DNA from: Marinomonas sp. KMM3893 | GTDB taxonomy: Bacteria > Pseudomonadota > Gammaproteobacteria > Pseudomonadales > Marinomonadaceae | Direction: 5' to 3' | Length of the DNA stretch: 64,000 nt | Assembly (NCBI RefSeq): GCF_004352855.1 | Contig: NZ_SJSC01000002.1 | Span: forward strand, 310,001-374,000 | Shown here: positions 18,160 to 26,808 of the stretch, piece after piece | Position numbering within the stretch: position 1 is the first letter of the stretch | How the letters are laid out: every line of letters begins with the position of its first letter | Notes under the pieces: generated by a model | Database searches by the model: none | What the model saw: the letters and a program-made list of their open reading frames with translations, nothing else | What the model was told of the DNA's origin: nothing | Position numbers and translations under genes: made by a program

Positions 18160-20310
18160 ATGAAGAAAATCGGGTTAGTAATCGCTATCCTATTATTGGT
18201 GGTGGGCTTTTTCCATTACGACCTTGATCGGTTATTAACGCTTGATGGGCTAAAATCGGGACTTGTGCAATTCGAAGTTTGGCGTGCAGAAGCTCCGTTA
18301 TTGGTTGGCAGCGCTTTCTTATTGCTTTACGTGGTAGTGACAGCCTTGTCGTTACCGGGTGCTGTGATTATGACCTTGGCGGCCGGCACCTTGTTTGGTT
18401 TGTTTTGGGGCACCGTTATTGTCTCATTCGCGAGCTCTATTGGTGCCACATTGGCGTTTTTGGTGTCGCGTTACTTATTGCGTGATTGGGTGCAAGCAAA
18501 GTTCGGTAGTCGTTTAAAGGCGTTTAATGAAGGGGTCGAGAAAGACGGAGCCTTTTATTTATTCACCTTGCGCTTGGTGCCTGTTTTCCCTTTCTTTTTA
18601 ATTAACTTGTTGATGGGCTTAACCGCGCTGCGCGCTTTTACCTTCTATTGGGTTAGCCAAGTGGGCATGTTGGTAGGCACTGTCGTGTATGTGAACGCGG
18701 GTACGCAACTGGGTCAATTAGAAAGCTTATCTGGCATTTTATCCCCTTCTTTACTGTTCTCCTTTGTCCTGCTTGGGGTATTTCCTTTGGTGGCTAAAAA
18801 ATTATTGGATGTGATAAAAGCGCGTCGAGTGTATGCAGGATTTACCAAGCCAAAAAGTTTTGACCGTAACCTAATCGTTATTGGTGGAGGTGCTGGTGGA
18901 TTGGTAAGTGCTTACATTGCTGCGGCAGTGAAATCGAAAGTTACCTTGATCGAAGCTCATAAAATGGGTGGCGATTGCTTGAACTACGGTTGTATTCCAA
19001 GCAAAGCGATTATTAAGAGTGCGAAAATTGCACAACAAATGCGTCATGCGGAACACTATGGATTAGAAAATGTTGAGCCTACGTTTTCGTTTAAGAAAGT
19101 CATGGCGCGTGTGCACGATGTTATTAGTAAAGTAGAGCCTCATGACAGCGTTGAGCGCTATACCGAACTTGGTGTCGATGTTGTTCAAGGCTATGCAAAA
19201 ATAATTGACCCTTGGACCGTTGAAATTCAATTAAACGACGGTGGTACGCAACGTCTGACGGCACGCAGTATTATTCTGGCGACCGGTGCGCGTCCATTTG
19301 TTCCACCATTGCCTGGGTTAGACGATGTGGGTTACTACACCAGCGATACCTTGTGGGGTGAATTCGCCAAGTTTGACGAGCCACCAAAGCGTCTTGTTGT
19401 ATTAGGCGGTGGTCCAATTGGCTCTGAGCTGGCACAAAGCTTTGCTCGCCTAGGTTCTAATGTCACTCAGGTCGAGCGTTCTGATCGTATTATGGTCCGC
19501 GAAGACGAAGAAGTGTCGGCCTTGGTTCAAGAAAGCATGGAATCGGATGGCGTGACCATACTAACGTCGCACAATGCGATTCGCTGTGAGAAAGAAGGCG
19601 ACATCAAACGTCTTATCGTTGAAAAAGACGGCGTTGAAAGTGTGATCGAATTTGATGCGCTACTGTGTGCTGTTGGCCGTCAGGCTCGCCTTGAAGGTTA
19701 CGGTTTAGAAAATCTTGGCGTAGAAACAAATCGCACCATAGTGACCAACGATTACCTTGAAACCTTGTTTCCAAATATTTTTGCGGTCGGTGATGTCGCG
19801 GGCCCTTATCAGTTTACCCACGTCGCAGCTCATCAAGCTTGGTTTGCCGCCGTGAATGCTTTATTTGGAACCTTTAAGAAATTCCGTGCGGATTACCGAG
19901 TGATTCCATGGGCAACCTTTGTTGACCCTGAAGTGGCGCGTGTTGGTTTAAGTGAGCAAGATGCGAAAGAACAAGGCATCGAGTATGAAATGGTACGCTA
20001 CGGTCTTGATGACCTAGACCGCGCGATTGCTGAGAGTGCAACCAAGGGGTTTGTTAAGGTGTTAACCGTGCCCGGCAAAGATAAGATCTTAGGAGTGACC
20101 ATTGTAGGTGAGCATTCTGGTGAATTATTGGCTGAGTTCGTTTTAGCGATGAAGCATGGTCTTGGCTTGAATAAAATCCTAGGAACGATTCATACTTATC
20201 CTACGTGGGCTGAATCGAATAAATACGCCGCAGGTGAGTGGAAACGCGCTCATACGCCTGAGCGTATATTGAAGTGGATTGAAAAATACCATACATGGCG
20301 TCGAGGCTAA
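18160..20310 (+). CDS. Fusion of VTT/DedA-like membrane domain with a flavin disulfide reductase
   Basis: A 716-residue two-part protein. Residues 1-225 form a membrane domain of the VTT (SNARE-associated, TVP38/TMEM64) family, with SLPGAVIMTLAAGTLFG and LRLVPVFPFFLINLLMGL. Residues 235-716 form a pyridine-nucleotide disulfide oxidoreductase resembling mercuric and dihydrolipoamide reductases: FAD site IGGGAGGLVSA, redox cysteines 273 and 278 in GGDCLNYGCIPSK, NAD(P) site GGGPIGSELA, second FAD motif FAVGDVAG and the dimerisation domain. In the C-terminal HTYPTWAE motif, Tyr680 replaces the catalytic histidine of lipoamide and glutathione reductases. The electron acceptor is therefore uncertain. 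It is a single gene after an MFS gene. Confidence 0.92.
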   Translation: MKKIGLVIAILLLVVGFFHYDLDRLLTLDGLKSGLVQFEVWRAEAPLLVGSAFLLLYVVVTALSLPGAVIMTLAAGTLFGLFWGTVIVSFASSIGATLAFLVSRYLLRDWVQAKFGSRLKAFNEGVEKDGAFYLFTLRLVPVFPFFLINLLMGLTALRAFTFYWVSQVGMLVGTVVYVNAGTQLGQLESLSGILSPSLLFSFVLLGVFPLVAKKLLDVIKARRVYAGFTKPKSFDRNLIVIGGGAGGLVSAYIAAAVKSKVTLIEAHKMGGDCLNYGCIPSKAIIKSAKIAQQMRHAEHYGLENVEPTFSFKKVMARVHDVISKVEPHDSVERYTELGVDVVQGYAKIIDPWTVEIQLNDGGTQRLTARSIILATGARPFVPPLPGLDDVGYYTSDTLWGEFAKFDEPPKRLVVLGGGPIGSELAQSFARLGSNVTQVERSDRIMVREDEEVSALVQESMESDGVTILTSHNAIRCEKEGDIKRLIVEKDGVESVIEFDALLCAVGRQARLEGYGLENLGVETNRTIVTNDYLETLFPNIFAVGDVAGPYQFTHVAAHQAWFAAVNALFGTFKKFRADYRVIPWATFVDPEVARVGLSEQDAKEQGIEYEMVRYGLDDLDRAIAESATKGFVKVLTVPGKDKILGVTIVGEHSGELLAEFVLAMKHGLGLNKILGTIHTYPTWAESNKYAAGEWKRAHTPERILKWIEKYHTWRRG

Positions 20311-20358
20311 TTTAGAGCGCGTTTAGCCTCTTTGAAAACGCCAGATAATAGAATGATT

Positions 20359-20392
20359 AAAACGCACTAAGGCAGCAACTTTAGTGCGTTTT
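20359..20392. terminator. Bidirectional terminator overlapping the lysR 3' end
   Basis: AAAACGCACTAA ... TTAGTGCGTTTT, perfect 12-nt arms. It sits after the fusion reductase gene on the plus strand and includes the last codons and stop of the minus-strand LysR gene (stop at 20367). Confidence 0.8.
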
Positions 20393-21269
20393 CTTTCATT
20401 GCTTCCCAGAATAAGTTCGCTTGGTAACTGAGTGTTTGATGCCGAAGCTTGATCATAAAAATAGGCAGCTGGTTATGAGACATAAAGTTTTCTATGTCGA
20501 TGGTCACTAACGCGCCAGACGCTAGCTCCGCCTCCACCATATAGCGAGGCATTCTTGCCCAACCTAAGCCATTTAATAATAACGACTTCTTCGCGAAGTA
20601 ATCATTCACATACCAGCGTTTCCCGGTCGGCAGTAAGTAGCGATGGCCACTCTCACTTTGGTTGATTGCCGAATTATTGACGAGAATGTGCGCGGTAGAA
20701 TAAAGCTGAGCTTGCTTTAAACGATTGCCTTTATGACCCAGTGTTGCCAACAGTTCAGGCGCCACCACAGTGACCACCTCCAGTCGTAATAATTCAATAA
20801 AAGCGTGTCTGTCATCGAGACCATATCGAGGGCCAATCGCCACTTCTGATTTGTCTTTTTGCAGGTTTTCATGCACCCCATAGAGATGATCCGTTGTGAT
20901 GTCGATGGACAGCTCTGGGTAACTGGTCTGAAAGTTTTTGAGGCGTGTCATAAGCTCATTAGAAAAGCAGCTCTGACTAAAGCAAAGGCGTAATGGCGCC
21001 TCGGTTCCTTGCGCTAAATTGTGCCCTAAACTTTCTAATTGCTGTACTTGAGACATGAGCTTTTTGCTTTGCAGGAAAAACGCTTTGCCTTCTGTCGTCA
21101 GTGTAGGGCGATAGCTGTCACGGTCGAACAGCTGGATGCCATATTGTGCTTCCAGCGTTTTTACCGCGGCACTGATGCTTGGTTGGGTTTTATGAATGGC
21201 GTCTGCAGCGGAACGAAAGCTACCCGTTTCAACCACCGCGATAAACGCTCTAACTTGATCTAGCTTCAT
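20367..21269 (-). CDS. LysR-family transcriptional regulator
   Basis: About 300 residues. The DNA-binding domain is MKLDQVRAFIAVVETGSFRSAADAIHKTQPSISAAVKTLE, followed by a LysR effector domain (EAPLRLCFSQSCF onwards). I take the ATG at 21269; a TTG five codons earlier is possible. It is divergent from a TauE/SafE exporter gene 105 nt away, which it probably regulates. The effector is unknown, but by analogy it could be an organosulfur compound or another exporter substrate. Confidence 0.9.
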   Translation of the reverse strand: MKLDQVRAFIAVVETGSFRSAADAIHKTQPSISAAVKTLEAQYGIQLFDRDSYRPTLTTEGKAFFLQSKKLMSQVQQLESLGHNLAQGTEAPLRLCFSQSCFSNELMTRLKNFQTSYPELSIDITTDHLYGVHENLQKDKSEVAIGPRYGLDDRHAFIELLRLEVVTVVAPELLATLGHKGNRLKQAQLYSTAHILVNNSAINQSESGHRYLLPTGKRWYVNDYFAKKSLLLNGLGWARMPRYMVEAELASGALVTIDIENFMSHNQLPIFMIKLRHQTLSYQANLFWEAMKENALKLLP

Positions 21270-21374
21270 GATAGATATATCCAATCATTTTAATAACAAA
21301 ACGAAATTATTTTTCGTTCATTATTTGCCTTATCATAGTGAATATCAAATGAAAGTGTTTTTTTAAAGGAGAAA

Positions 21375-22103
21375 GTGTTGGATACATCCTTCGTTGTCTT
21401 ATTGATTGCGGGTTTGATTACGGGTTTTTCGAAATTCTCCGTAGGCGGTATGGGGTTGTTGGTATTGCCCATTGTGATGATTGCGTTCCCTGGGCCTGAA
21501 GCCTTAGGTATTTTAATGCCGCTCTATGTGATTACGGACCTGATGGCCGTGTTTAGCTATAAGAACCACATTGCTTGGTCTGTTTTGTTGCGCTTCTTAC
21601 CATTGGCTTTTCTTGGCGTCTTTGTGGGTGGGCATTTCTTATCGGGCATTGATGCCAGCCAGTTTGTTTACTTCTTAGGGACGATTGTCATCGCGATGAT
21701 CTTACTGGGTCTGTATCTCGATTTTCGCCCCGCTGGTTTTATGCGAAAGCCTGCTGCGGCATATAGCATGGGCTTTTTAGGTGGGGTTGTGAGCATGATG
21801 GCGAACGCGGCAGGCCCGTTATTTAGCTTGTTTTTGTTGGAGCAAAAGCTCGATAAAAAAACGTATGTGAGCACAAGAGCATGGGCCTTCTTCATTATTA
21901 ACTTATTGAAATTGCCGCTCTATATCAGCTTAGGTTTGTTGTCTGTTGGTACGGCCAAAATGAGCGTCATGGCGTTGCCTGGCTTGTTGATAGGGTCGTT
22001 TATTGGCTATCACTTCTTGAAAAAAGTGAATCCGGTTCAGTTCAAATGGCTGATCCGGATCATGTCCTGCATGGCGGCGTTTAAACTTTTTCTGTTTTCG
22101 TAG
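21375..22103 (+). CDS. TauE/SafE-family membrane exporter
   Basis: A 242-residue, roughly eight-helix protein with the family repeats LITGFSKFSVGGMGLLVLPIVMI and FLGGVVSMMANAAGPLFSLFLL. It probably exports sulfite or an organosulfonate; substrate not shown. The start is either the GTG at 21375 or the TTG at 21378; an AAGGAG lies 3 and 6 nt upstream of them, so the TTG spacing is slightly better. It is divergent from a LysR regulator, and its last 23 nt overlap the end of the converging rarD gene. Confidence 0.92.
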   Translation: MLDTSFVVLLIAGLITGFSKFSVGGMGLLVLPIVMIAFPGPEALGILMPLYVITDLMAVFSYKNHIAWSVLLRFLPLAFLGVFVGGHFLSGIDASQFVYFLGTIVIAMILLGLYLDFRPAGFMRKPAAAYSMGFLGGVVSMMANAAGPLFSLFLLEQKLDKKTYVSTRAWAFFIINLLKLPLYISLGLLSVGTAKMSVMALPGLLIGSFIGYHFLKKVNPVQFKWLIRIMSCMAAFKLFLFS

Positions 22104-23004
22104 TCATGTCTAACGGTCGTTTTTTTCTGGTATTGCGCAGTTGACGAATAGAATTGAAAATCAGCAATGCCAGAGCGCCCCAGATCAAGCTAAAGGTAAT
22201 TAACTTCTCAGGGCTTAACGGCTCATCGTATAAAAAGACAGCCAGTAAGAACATGCCACTTGGTCCTATGTATTGGAAGAAGCCAAGGGTAATCATGCTG
22301 ACTCGGTTCGCGGCGGCGGCAAAGCACATTAGTGGCACCATGGTGATTGGTCCAGCGGCAAACAAAAGCCAGTTGGTCAGGCTTGGGTTTGCTAGCATAT
22401 TTGACGTTGAGGTGTGCACAGTGAACATGTAAATCAGAGCCACTGGCAGCATTAATAAGGTTTCGACGGCCATCCCTGTGAAGCTATCAATGGCGACTTT
22501 TTTTCGTACTAAGCCATAAAAACCAAACGACAGTGCTAAGGACAATGCGACCCAAGGCAGAGAACCAAATTGGATCACCTCAAACGCCACGGCAGCAAAG
22601 CATAAGGCGACGGCGGCTTTGCGCACAGGGTCTAGTTTTTCTTTAAAGAAAACCATCCCCAGCATAATGCTGATTAAGGGGTTAATGTAATAACCTAAAC
22701 TGGCACTGAGCAATTGGTTGTGGCTAATGGCCCAAATAAAAGTCCCCCAATTGACGCCGATTAGCAGGGTTGAAAGAAGCATGGCCAGCAGTGTTTTTTT
22801 GGAGCTAAACACTTGTTTTAACTTGTCTGTTTTGCTCATTCCAACAATAAGAATGAGCACGATCAGGCAAGACCAAATGACGCGGTGAGCGAGTATCTCA
22901 GTGGTTGGAATAAACGCCATAAACTTGAAATACATCGGGGCAATAGCCCATAAAGTAAACGCCGTCAGGGCGTAAAATATGCCGCTTTGGGAAGACTGAG
23001 GCAT
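22081..23004 (-). CDS. rarD: RarD-type EamA permease
   Basis: A 307-residue, ten-helix EamA/DMT transporter beginning GIFYALTAFTLWAIAPMYFK. It has the RarD-characteristic AHRVIWSC, NWGTFIWAISHNQLLSASLGYYINPL and FFQYIGPSGMFLLAVFLYDE segments. RarD proteins are permeases of unclear substrate, named for chloramphenicol sensitivity. AAGGAAG five bases upstream supports the ATG. Its 3' end overlaps the converging TauE/SafE gene by 23 nt with no terminator between. Confidence 0.92.
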   Translation of the reverse strand: MPQSSQSGIFYALTAFTLWAIAPMYFKFMAFIPTTEILAHRVIWSCLIVLILIVGMSKTDKLKQVFSSKKTLLAMLLSTLLIGVNWGTFIWAISHNQLLSASLGYYINPLISIMLGMVFFKEKLDPVRKAAVALCFAAVAFEVIQFGSLPWVALSLALSFGFYGLVRKKVAIDSFTGMAVETLLMLPVALIYMFTVHTSTSNMLANPSLTNWLLFAAGPITMVPLMCFAAAANRVSMITLGFFQYIGPSGMFLLAVFLYDEPLSPEKLITFSLIWGALALLIFNSIRQLRNTRKKRPLDMTTKTEKV

Positions 23005-23343
23005 GACTACTTCCTTGCTGTTATTTAAATGAGCCTCTTTTTACCACTCGGGTTATGAGAAGTCAGTTACAATCTTGCTTTCTTATTCGCATTCTCTGCA
23101 TAAATGACTAGGTTGTGAGCGTGATAGGCGCCAGCCACGAAGGGTAAAAACGCGTTTATGCTTCGCTTTTACCCGAGTTAAAATTTATTATAGCGCCACT
23201 CCTACCCTTCTTTATTGCCACTGTCTTTTTTTCCTTAGATGGTGTGACAATAACGGTCATAAATAAGTAGTACGCTGAAACAGAATGGACGTTCTTTTTG
23301 ATGACATAGAACGCATTAGGTATCGGTTCGCAGAGGTACGCGA
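23005..23343. other. Gene-free control region between rarD and corA
   Basis: The 339 nt between divergent genes contain no supportable ORF. An imperfect inverted repeat GGGTAAAA...TTTTACCC (about 23140-23174) and a distant ACTCGGGT/ACCCGAGT pair are present. Neither has a known role. Confidence 0.5.
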
Positions 23344-24297
23344 ATGTTAAGATTTTTCAGAATTAATAACGGTTTGATCAAAGAAATCCCTAAAGATGAG
23401 GGTGCGCTTCCCAGTATGCACACAGAAGCAGACTGGATTGATGTAAATGAACCCGATGAGGAAGAGCGCACGCAGCTGCGTACCTTGTTACGCACAGACT
23501 TACCTGAATCGGATGATGTAGAAGAAATTGAAGCGTCGGCTCGCTGTTTTGTGGACCAAGTTGGCATTCATGTTCACTCTTTGTTTTTAACGCAAAGTGA
23601 AGGCCGTCACAAAACCACAACGGTTGCCTGTATTTTGCAGAAAGATCGTTTAGTGACGGTGCGAGAAGGCGAAATTGCCGATTTTCGATTATTAAGAATG
23701 CGCGCCAGAGGCGGCCAGATAGCGGCCGATTCTCCGGCTCAATTACTGGTAACCATGCTTGAGCACAAGGTCGAAAACCATGCCGATATTTTGGAAGATT
23801 TACACCGTCAGCTGGAAGAAGTAAGCCATCTTGTGTTGGAAGAAAATGAAACAGAATTCGACTCTGTTATCGCCAAATTAGCGCGTCTAGAAGACAGTAA
23901 CGGAAAGATTCGTTTATGCCTGATGGATACCCAGCGCAATATTTCATTTTTATTGCGCCATCTGACCAGCAAGCAGGACCATTCAGAAACATTACGCGAG
24001 ATCATGCGCGATGTGGACACCCTGATGTCACACACGACCTTTTTGTTCGATAAAATTAACTTCTTGATGGATTCCACCCAAGGCTTTATCAATATAGAAC
24101 AAAATAAAATCATTAAGATTTTCTCGATTGCTTCTGTGGTGTTTTTACCGCCGACCTTAGTGGCCAGTATTTATGGGATGAACTTCCATATTATGCCGGA
24201 ATTAAACTGGAGCCTTGGTTATCCAGGTGCGCTGGGGCTAATGGTGGTGTCTGGTTTCGCGCCCTATTGGTACTTCAAACATCGTGGCTGGCTATAA
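23344..24297 (+). CDS. corA: CorA-family magnesium/divalent cation channel
   Basis: A 317-residue protein of normal CorA length. It has a long acidic cytoplasmic N-domain, a stalk helix, and two C-terminal membrane helices joined by the invariant YGMN motif followed by MPELNWSLGYP, which matches enterobacterial CorA better than ZntB. It forms a pentameric channel for magnesium, cobalt and nickel uptake. The last codons and stop lie in a perfect 19-bp hairpin. It is monocistronic and divergent from rarD. Confidence 0.93.
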   Translation: MLRFFRINNGLIKEIPKDEGALPSMHTEADWIDVNEPDEEERTQLRTLLRTDLPESDDVEEIEASARCFVDQVGIHVHSLFLTQSEGRHKTTTVACILQKDRLVTVREGEIADFRLLRMRARGGQIAADSPAQLLVTMLEHKVENHADILEDLHRQLEEVSHLVLEENETEFDSVIAKLARLEDSNGKIRLCLMDTQRNISFLLRHLTSKQDHSETLREIMRDVDTLMSHTTFLFDKINFLMDSTQGFINIEQNKIIKIFSIASVVFLPPTLVASIYGMNFHIMPELNWSLGYPGALGLMVVSGFAPYWYFKHRGWL

Positions 24298-24316
24298 CCA
24301 GCCACGATGTTTGAAG
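24273..24316. repeat. Perfect 19-nt inverted repeat spanning the corA stop codon
   Basis: Arms at 24273-24291 and 24298-24316 are exactly complementary, with a 6-nt loop that contains the TAA stop. No T-tract follows on either strand, so it is not a textbook intrinsic terminator. It may act as a terminator, an RNA 3'-end stabiliser or a barrier between converging genes. Confidence 0.85.
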
Positions 24317-24350
24317 GGCTCTCTTTAGCGTGCTAAGAGGGTAAAGAAGG

Positions 24351-24794
24351 CTACTGTATATCTTTAAGGTATGCCGCATAAACCCAGACATGCTGTTTAT
24401 TAAATACGATCTCACGCCATGCCCCATGTTGTCTAATCACAGTTATCTTCATTCCATGACGTAAGGCACCGACGATTGGGCTGTTAGTGGTAGGTTGCGC
24501 GCGAATATTTAAGCGCTTGCTCGTGACAATATGTGGCCCACTACGAAAGACAGTCGGCTTTTTCTTGGTAAGTTGTTTCTGGTGCTTAGTAACGGCTTTA
24601 TGTTTTTGTGTCACTACTTTGTGTTTTTGGACAGGAGGTGAAACACTTTTTTGAGCTGAGTGTTTGTTTGTCTGGCAGTTTATTTTCTGGTTATAACAAG
24701 CGGCATTGTGGTTTGCTTGTTCGCCTTTAGCGAAGGAGATAGTCGGCACTAAAACACAGCCAATTAGGCAAATGATTTTGCTGGTTAATCTCAT
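24351..24794 (-). CDS. Secreted SH3b-domain protein
   Basis: A 147-residue protein. The N-terminal signal peptide ends near SFA-KGE. A basic Lys/Gln/His/Thr-rich linker carries short KHKVVTQ-type repeats (about residues 45-75). The C-terminal bacterial SH3 domain is at about 82-145 (LNIRAQPTTNSPIVGALRHGMKITV, WREIV, VWVYAAYL). SH3b domains commonly bind cell-wall peptides, so a periplasmic envelope role is plausible. It converges on corA. The function is otherwise unknown. Confidence 0.85.
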   Translation of the reverse strand: MRLTSKIICLIGCVLVPTISFAKGEQANHNAACYNQKINCQTNKHSAQKSVSPPVQKHKVVTQKHKAVTKHQKQLTKKKPTVFRSGPHIVTSKRLNIRAQPTTNSPIVGALRHGMKITVIRQHGAWREIVFNKQHVWVYAAYLKDIQ

Positions 24795-25108
24795 ACTGGT
24801 ATCCTTTTTTATAGACTTAATGTGTTTTCAGGATAAGCATAGAGGTTTATTGGCTGGGTAGTCCAATAAGGAAAAGCCAGCCATCAAGCGCTCAAAAATG
24901 ATGACTGGCTTTTGTTGCTTGCTCTTTTTTTGGCGGACACGGCATTCAGGAGTTAAACGCTTGAGTGTAAACACGCCATCTTTCATAGAGAGCGTGAACA
25001 ACCGGTGTCTGATCAAAGTGGATTTTATGCTCTTAGGCCAAGTGCCGCAGAGCATAAAAGAGAGAGATGACAATTAAATTACAGGCTGAATAGTGGGCCA
25101 AAAAGACG
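24795..25108. other. Gene-free gap with a hairpin
   Basis: 314 nt between two minus-strand genes. An inverted repeat AAAAGCCAG...CTGGCTTTT (24872-24913) with a long loop may terminate the ATP-grasp gene upstream on the minus strand. An 81-codon minus frame here has no recognisable domain and spans the repeat; I do not accept it as a gene. Confidence 0.45.
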
Positions 25109-25915
25109 CTAGAAACCGCTTAATTGGTCTGTTAAATGGGCAATCGACAGCAGGTGTTGCTCATTTAAATAATTCAGTAATTCTGTATTCACATCGGTTT
25201 GAATACTGGTAATACCTTGATTACCAAAGATCCTATTGATTTCAATGACGTAGGGCACTGAGCCTATCATAGCGATATCAAATCCGGCGTGGTTAATGTC
25301 GAGAGATTGCGCCAAATAGGTCACAAGATCTTGAGCTTCTTTTGGGATCAAAGCCACTTCTACCTGCCCGCCTTGGCTAACATTGTTGTGGAAGCCATTA
25401 TCTGATTGCAAACGCCAGTAACCACTGACAATTTTATTGCCTACCCAAATAATGCGCAGATCTCGGTCGATCGGCAAATACTCTTGTACATATAGAACAT
25501 CACTTTTGGCCAAATAGTCACGCCACTGTCCCAATGTTTCGATCAGAAACACCCCATTTCCCATGCTGCTTTTTGGAATCTTAGCGACAAAAGGAGATGA
25601 CATTGTGTCCCAGATTTTGTCCGCTTCATAAGGGGTGTTCGCGGCAATCACTGTATAAGGGTGTTGATTCGGTACTATGGTGCGAAAAGTACGCGTCATT
25701 TCTATTTTGTCATGACCAATCATATAAGACGCAAGACTTGGAAAAATGCGCTTCTTTAAGCCGTATATTAACGCGTTAAGCTGCCAATACTGTGGGAATA
25801 GAAGCCAGTCCGCTTGTTGAATTTCCTCTAAGTGATCGTACATAGATTCAGGCTTTATGTAGCGAACATTCGGTAGGTGCAAGGTGCGTAATGCGTCGAA
25901 AGAGATGATGTTCAT
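25109..25915 (-). CDS. RimK-like ATP-grasp protein
   Basis: A 268-residue protein with an ATP-grasp fold. Seen are FVAKIPKSSMGNGVFLIE (nucleotide-binding loop), VQEYLPIDRDLRIIWVG, a glycine-containing central loop and the metal-binding strand VPYVIEINRIFGNQG. This is the RimK/GshB-like organisation of ATP-dependent carboxylate-amine ligases. The N-terminal domain (1-85) is not a recognisable substrate domain. The substrate is unknown; glutamylation or peptide ligation are family possibilities. It is monocistronic. Confidence 0.85.
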   Translation of the reverse strand: MNIISFDALRTLHLPNVRYIKPESMYDHLEEIQQADWLLFPQYWQLNALIYGLKKRIFPSLASYMIGHDKIEMTRTFRTIVPNQHPYTVIAANTPYEADKIWDTMSSPFVAKIPKSSMGNGVFLIETLGQWRDYLAKSDVLYVQEYLPIDRDLRIIWVGNKIVSGYWRLQSDNGFHNNVSQGGQVEVALIPKEAQDLVTYLAQSLDINHAGFDIAMIGSVPYVIEINRIFGNQGITSIQTDVNTELLNYLNEQHLLSIAHLTDQLSGF

Positions 25916-26228
25916 TTAACAATAATCAATGGCCAAACAGGTCGCGATTTTAGAGCCAAAGAAGTGCTAAAAGATACGTTTATTTTAGTAAATGCCGAAA
26001 AATATTCGCCGCGATAAAAACAAAATAGAGGGCATAAAAAGAGGCCGTTAAGGTTTATTGCGGCATTTCATCTGGATTTGCTTAGTAACGGTTTTATCAG
26101 AAGGTTAAAGGTTGTCTTTGGTCTTCGTCATGAAAGTTTAATTTATTGGCTTAGAGTGGGTGAGGCTCTTGAAATAGGGAGTCGGTAAGGAGATCCTCTG
26201 GAAATAGTATGACAAGATGGAAATCAAT
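25916..26228. other. Gene-free region between divergent genes
   Basis: About 313 nt of AT-rich sequence between the ATP-grasp gene and the cyclotransferase-like gene. An orphan AAGGAGAT lies near 26187, too far from the next accepted start to serve it. No gene, RNA or repeat is evident. Confidence 0.4.
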
Positions 26229-26639
26229 ATGCCTTCAAATATAGTGGCCGTTTATGGCTCTCTCAGAGTGGGTTTCGATAATCACGAATTATTAGCGAAC
26301 AGCCAACCTATTGGAAAGGGCTGGTTAACAGGTTACCGAATGGGTAATTTTGGAGACTTTCCTGGTGTGGTGTTTACCCATGAAGATAACCAACGTGTTC
26401 GTGTCGAATGGTACAAGGTAACGGACAGCACATTGGAAGCAATGGATCGTCTTGAAGAGTATGATCCTGCGGCACCAGAGCGCTCCTTGTTTGTGAGAAA
26501 ACGCGTACAATCTCCTTATGGGAAAGGTTGGATTTATGTTTACAATCAACCTTTTCAACATGCCGATCTTGTTGAATACGGTGATTGGGAACGTGCCGTG
26601 GTACGTCCCGCCGTTCATCGTGAGATCCCTGTCGTGTGA
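26229..26639 (+). CDS. Gamma-glutamylcyclotransferase (AIG2-like) family protein
   Basis: About 136 residues with the GGCT fold: the substrate loop VAVYGSLRVG near the N-terminus, a DFPGVVF strand, the catalytic glutamate region MDRLEEYDP and a C-terminal GWIYVYN strand. Such enzymes cleave gamma-glutamyl-amine bonds by cyclisation to 5-oxoproline; the exact substrate is unknown. I prefer the ATG beginning MPSNIVAVYGSLR. An ATG four codons earlier (26217) is possible but has no better ribosome site. The next gene downstream is codB. Confidence 0.88.
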   Translation: MPSNIVAVYGSLRVGFDNHELLANSQPIGKGWLTGYRMGNFGDFPGVVFTHEDNQRVRVEWYKVTDSTLEAMDRLEEYDPAAPERSLFVRKRVQSPYGKGWIYVYNQPFQHADLVEYGDWERAVVRPAVHREIPVV

Positions 26640-26808
26640 TCCTTGTCTGAGCTGGCGTGCATGATAACCCTTGTGCGCGTCAGCGCTTGTTCACTACCAA
26701 CCTCTTATTCTGCGGCTTCGCCGACAGCACGCTTCTTTGCAACTCAACTACCTTGACGTTGGCTTATTCTTTGCTTGGTTAAAATACCAACAAAGAAGGG
26801 CGAACAGT

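Noticed and set aside
23046..23178. Distant ACTCGGGT/ACCCGAGT and GGGTAAAA/TTTTACCC pairs between rarD and corA
   Set aside because: Short, widely spaced or imperfect; expected by chance in a 339-nt stretch, so not called a mobile element or operator.
24828..25073. 81-codon minus-strand ORF between the SH3 and ATP-grasp genes
   Set aside because: No recognisable domain, unusual composition, spans an inverted repeat and lacks a convincing ribosome site. Considered as a transposase remnant but no transposase motif is visible.
26671..26808. 46-residue N-terminal extension of codB
   Set aside because: The extension has no CodB similarity, while the ATG at 26809 has a good ribosome site and matches the family N-terminus.
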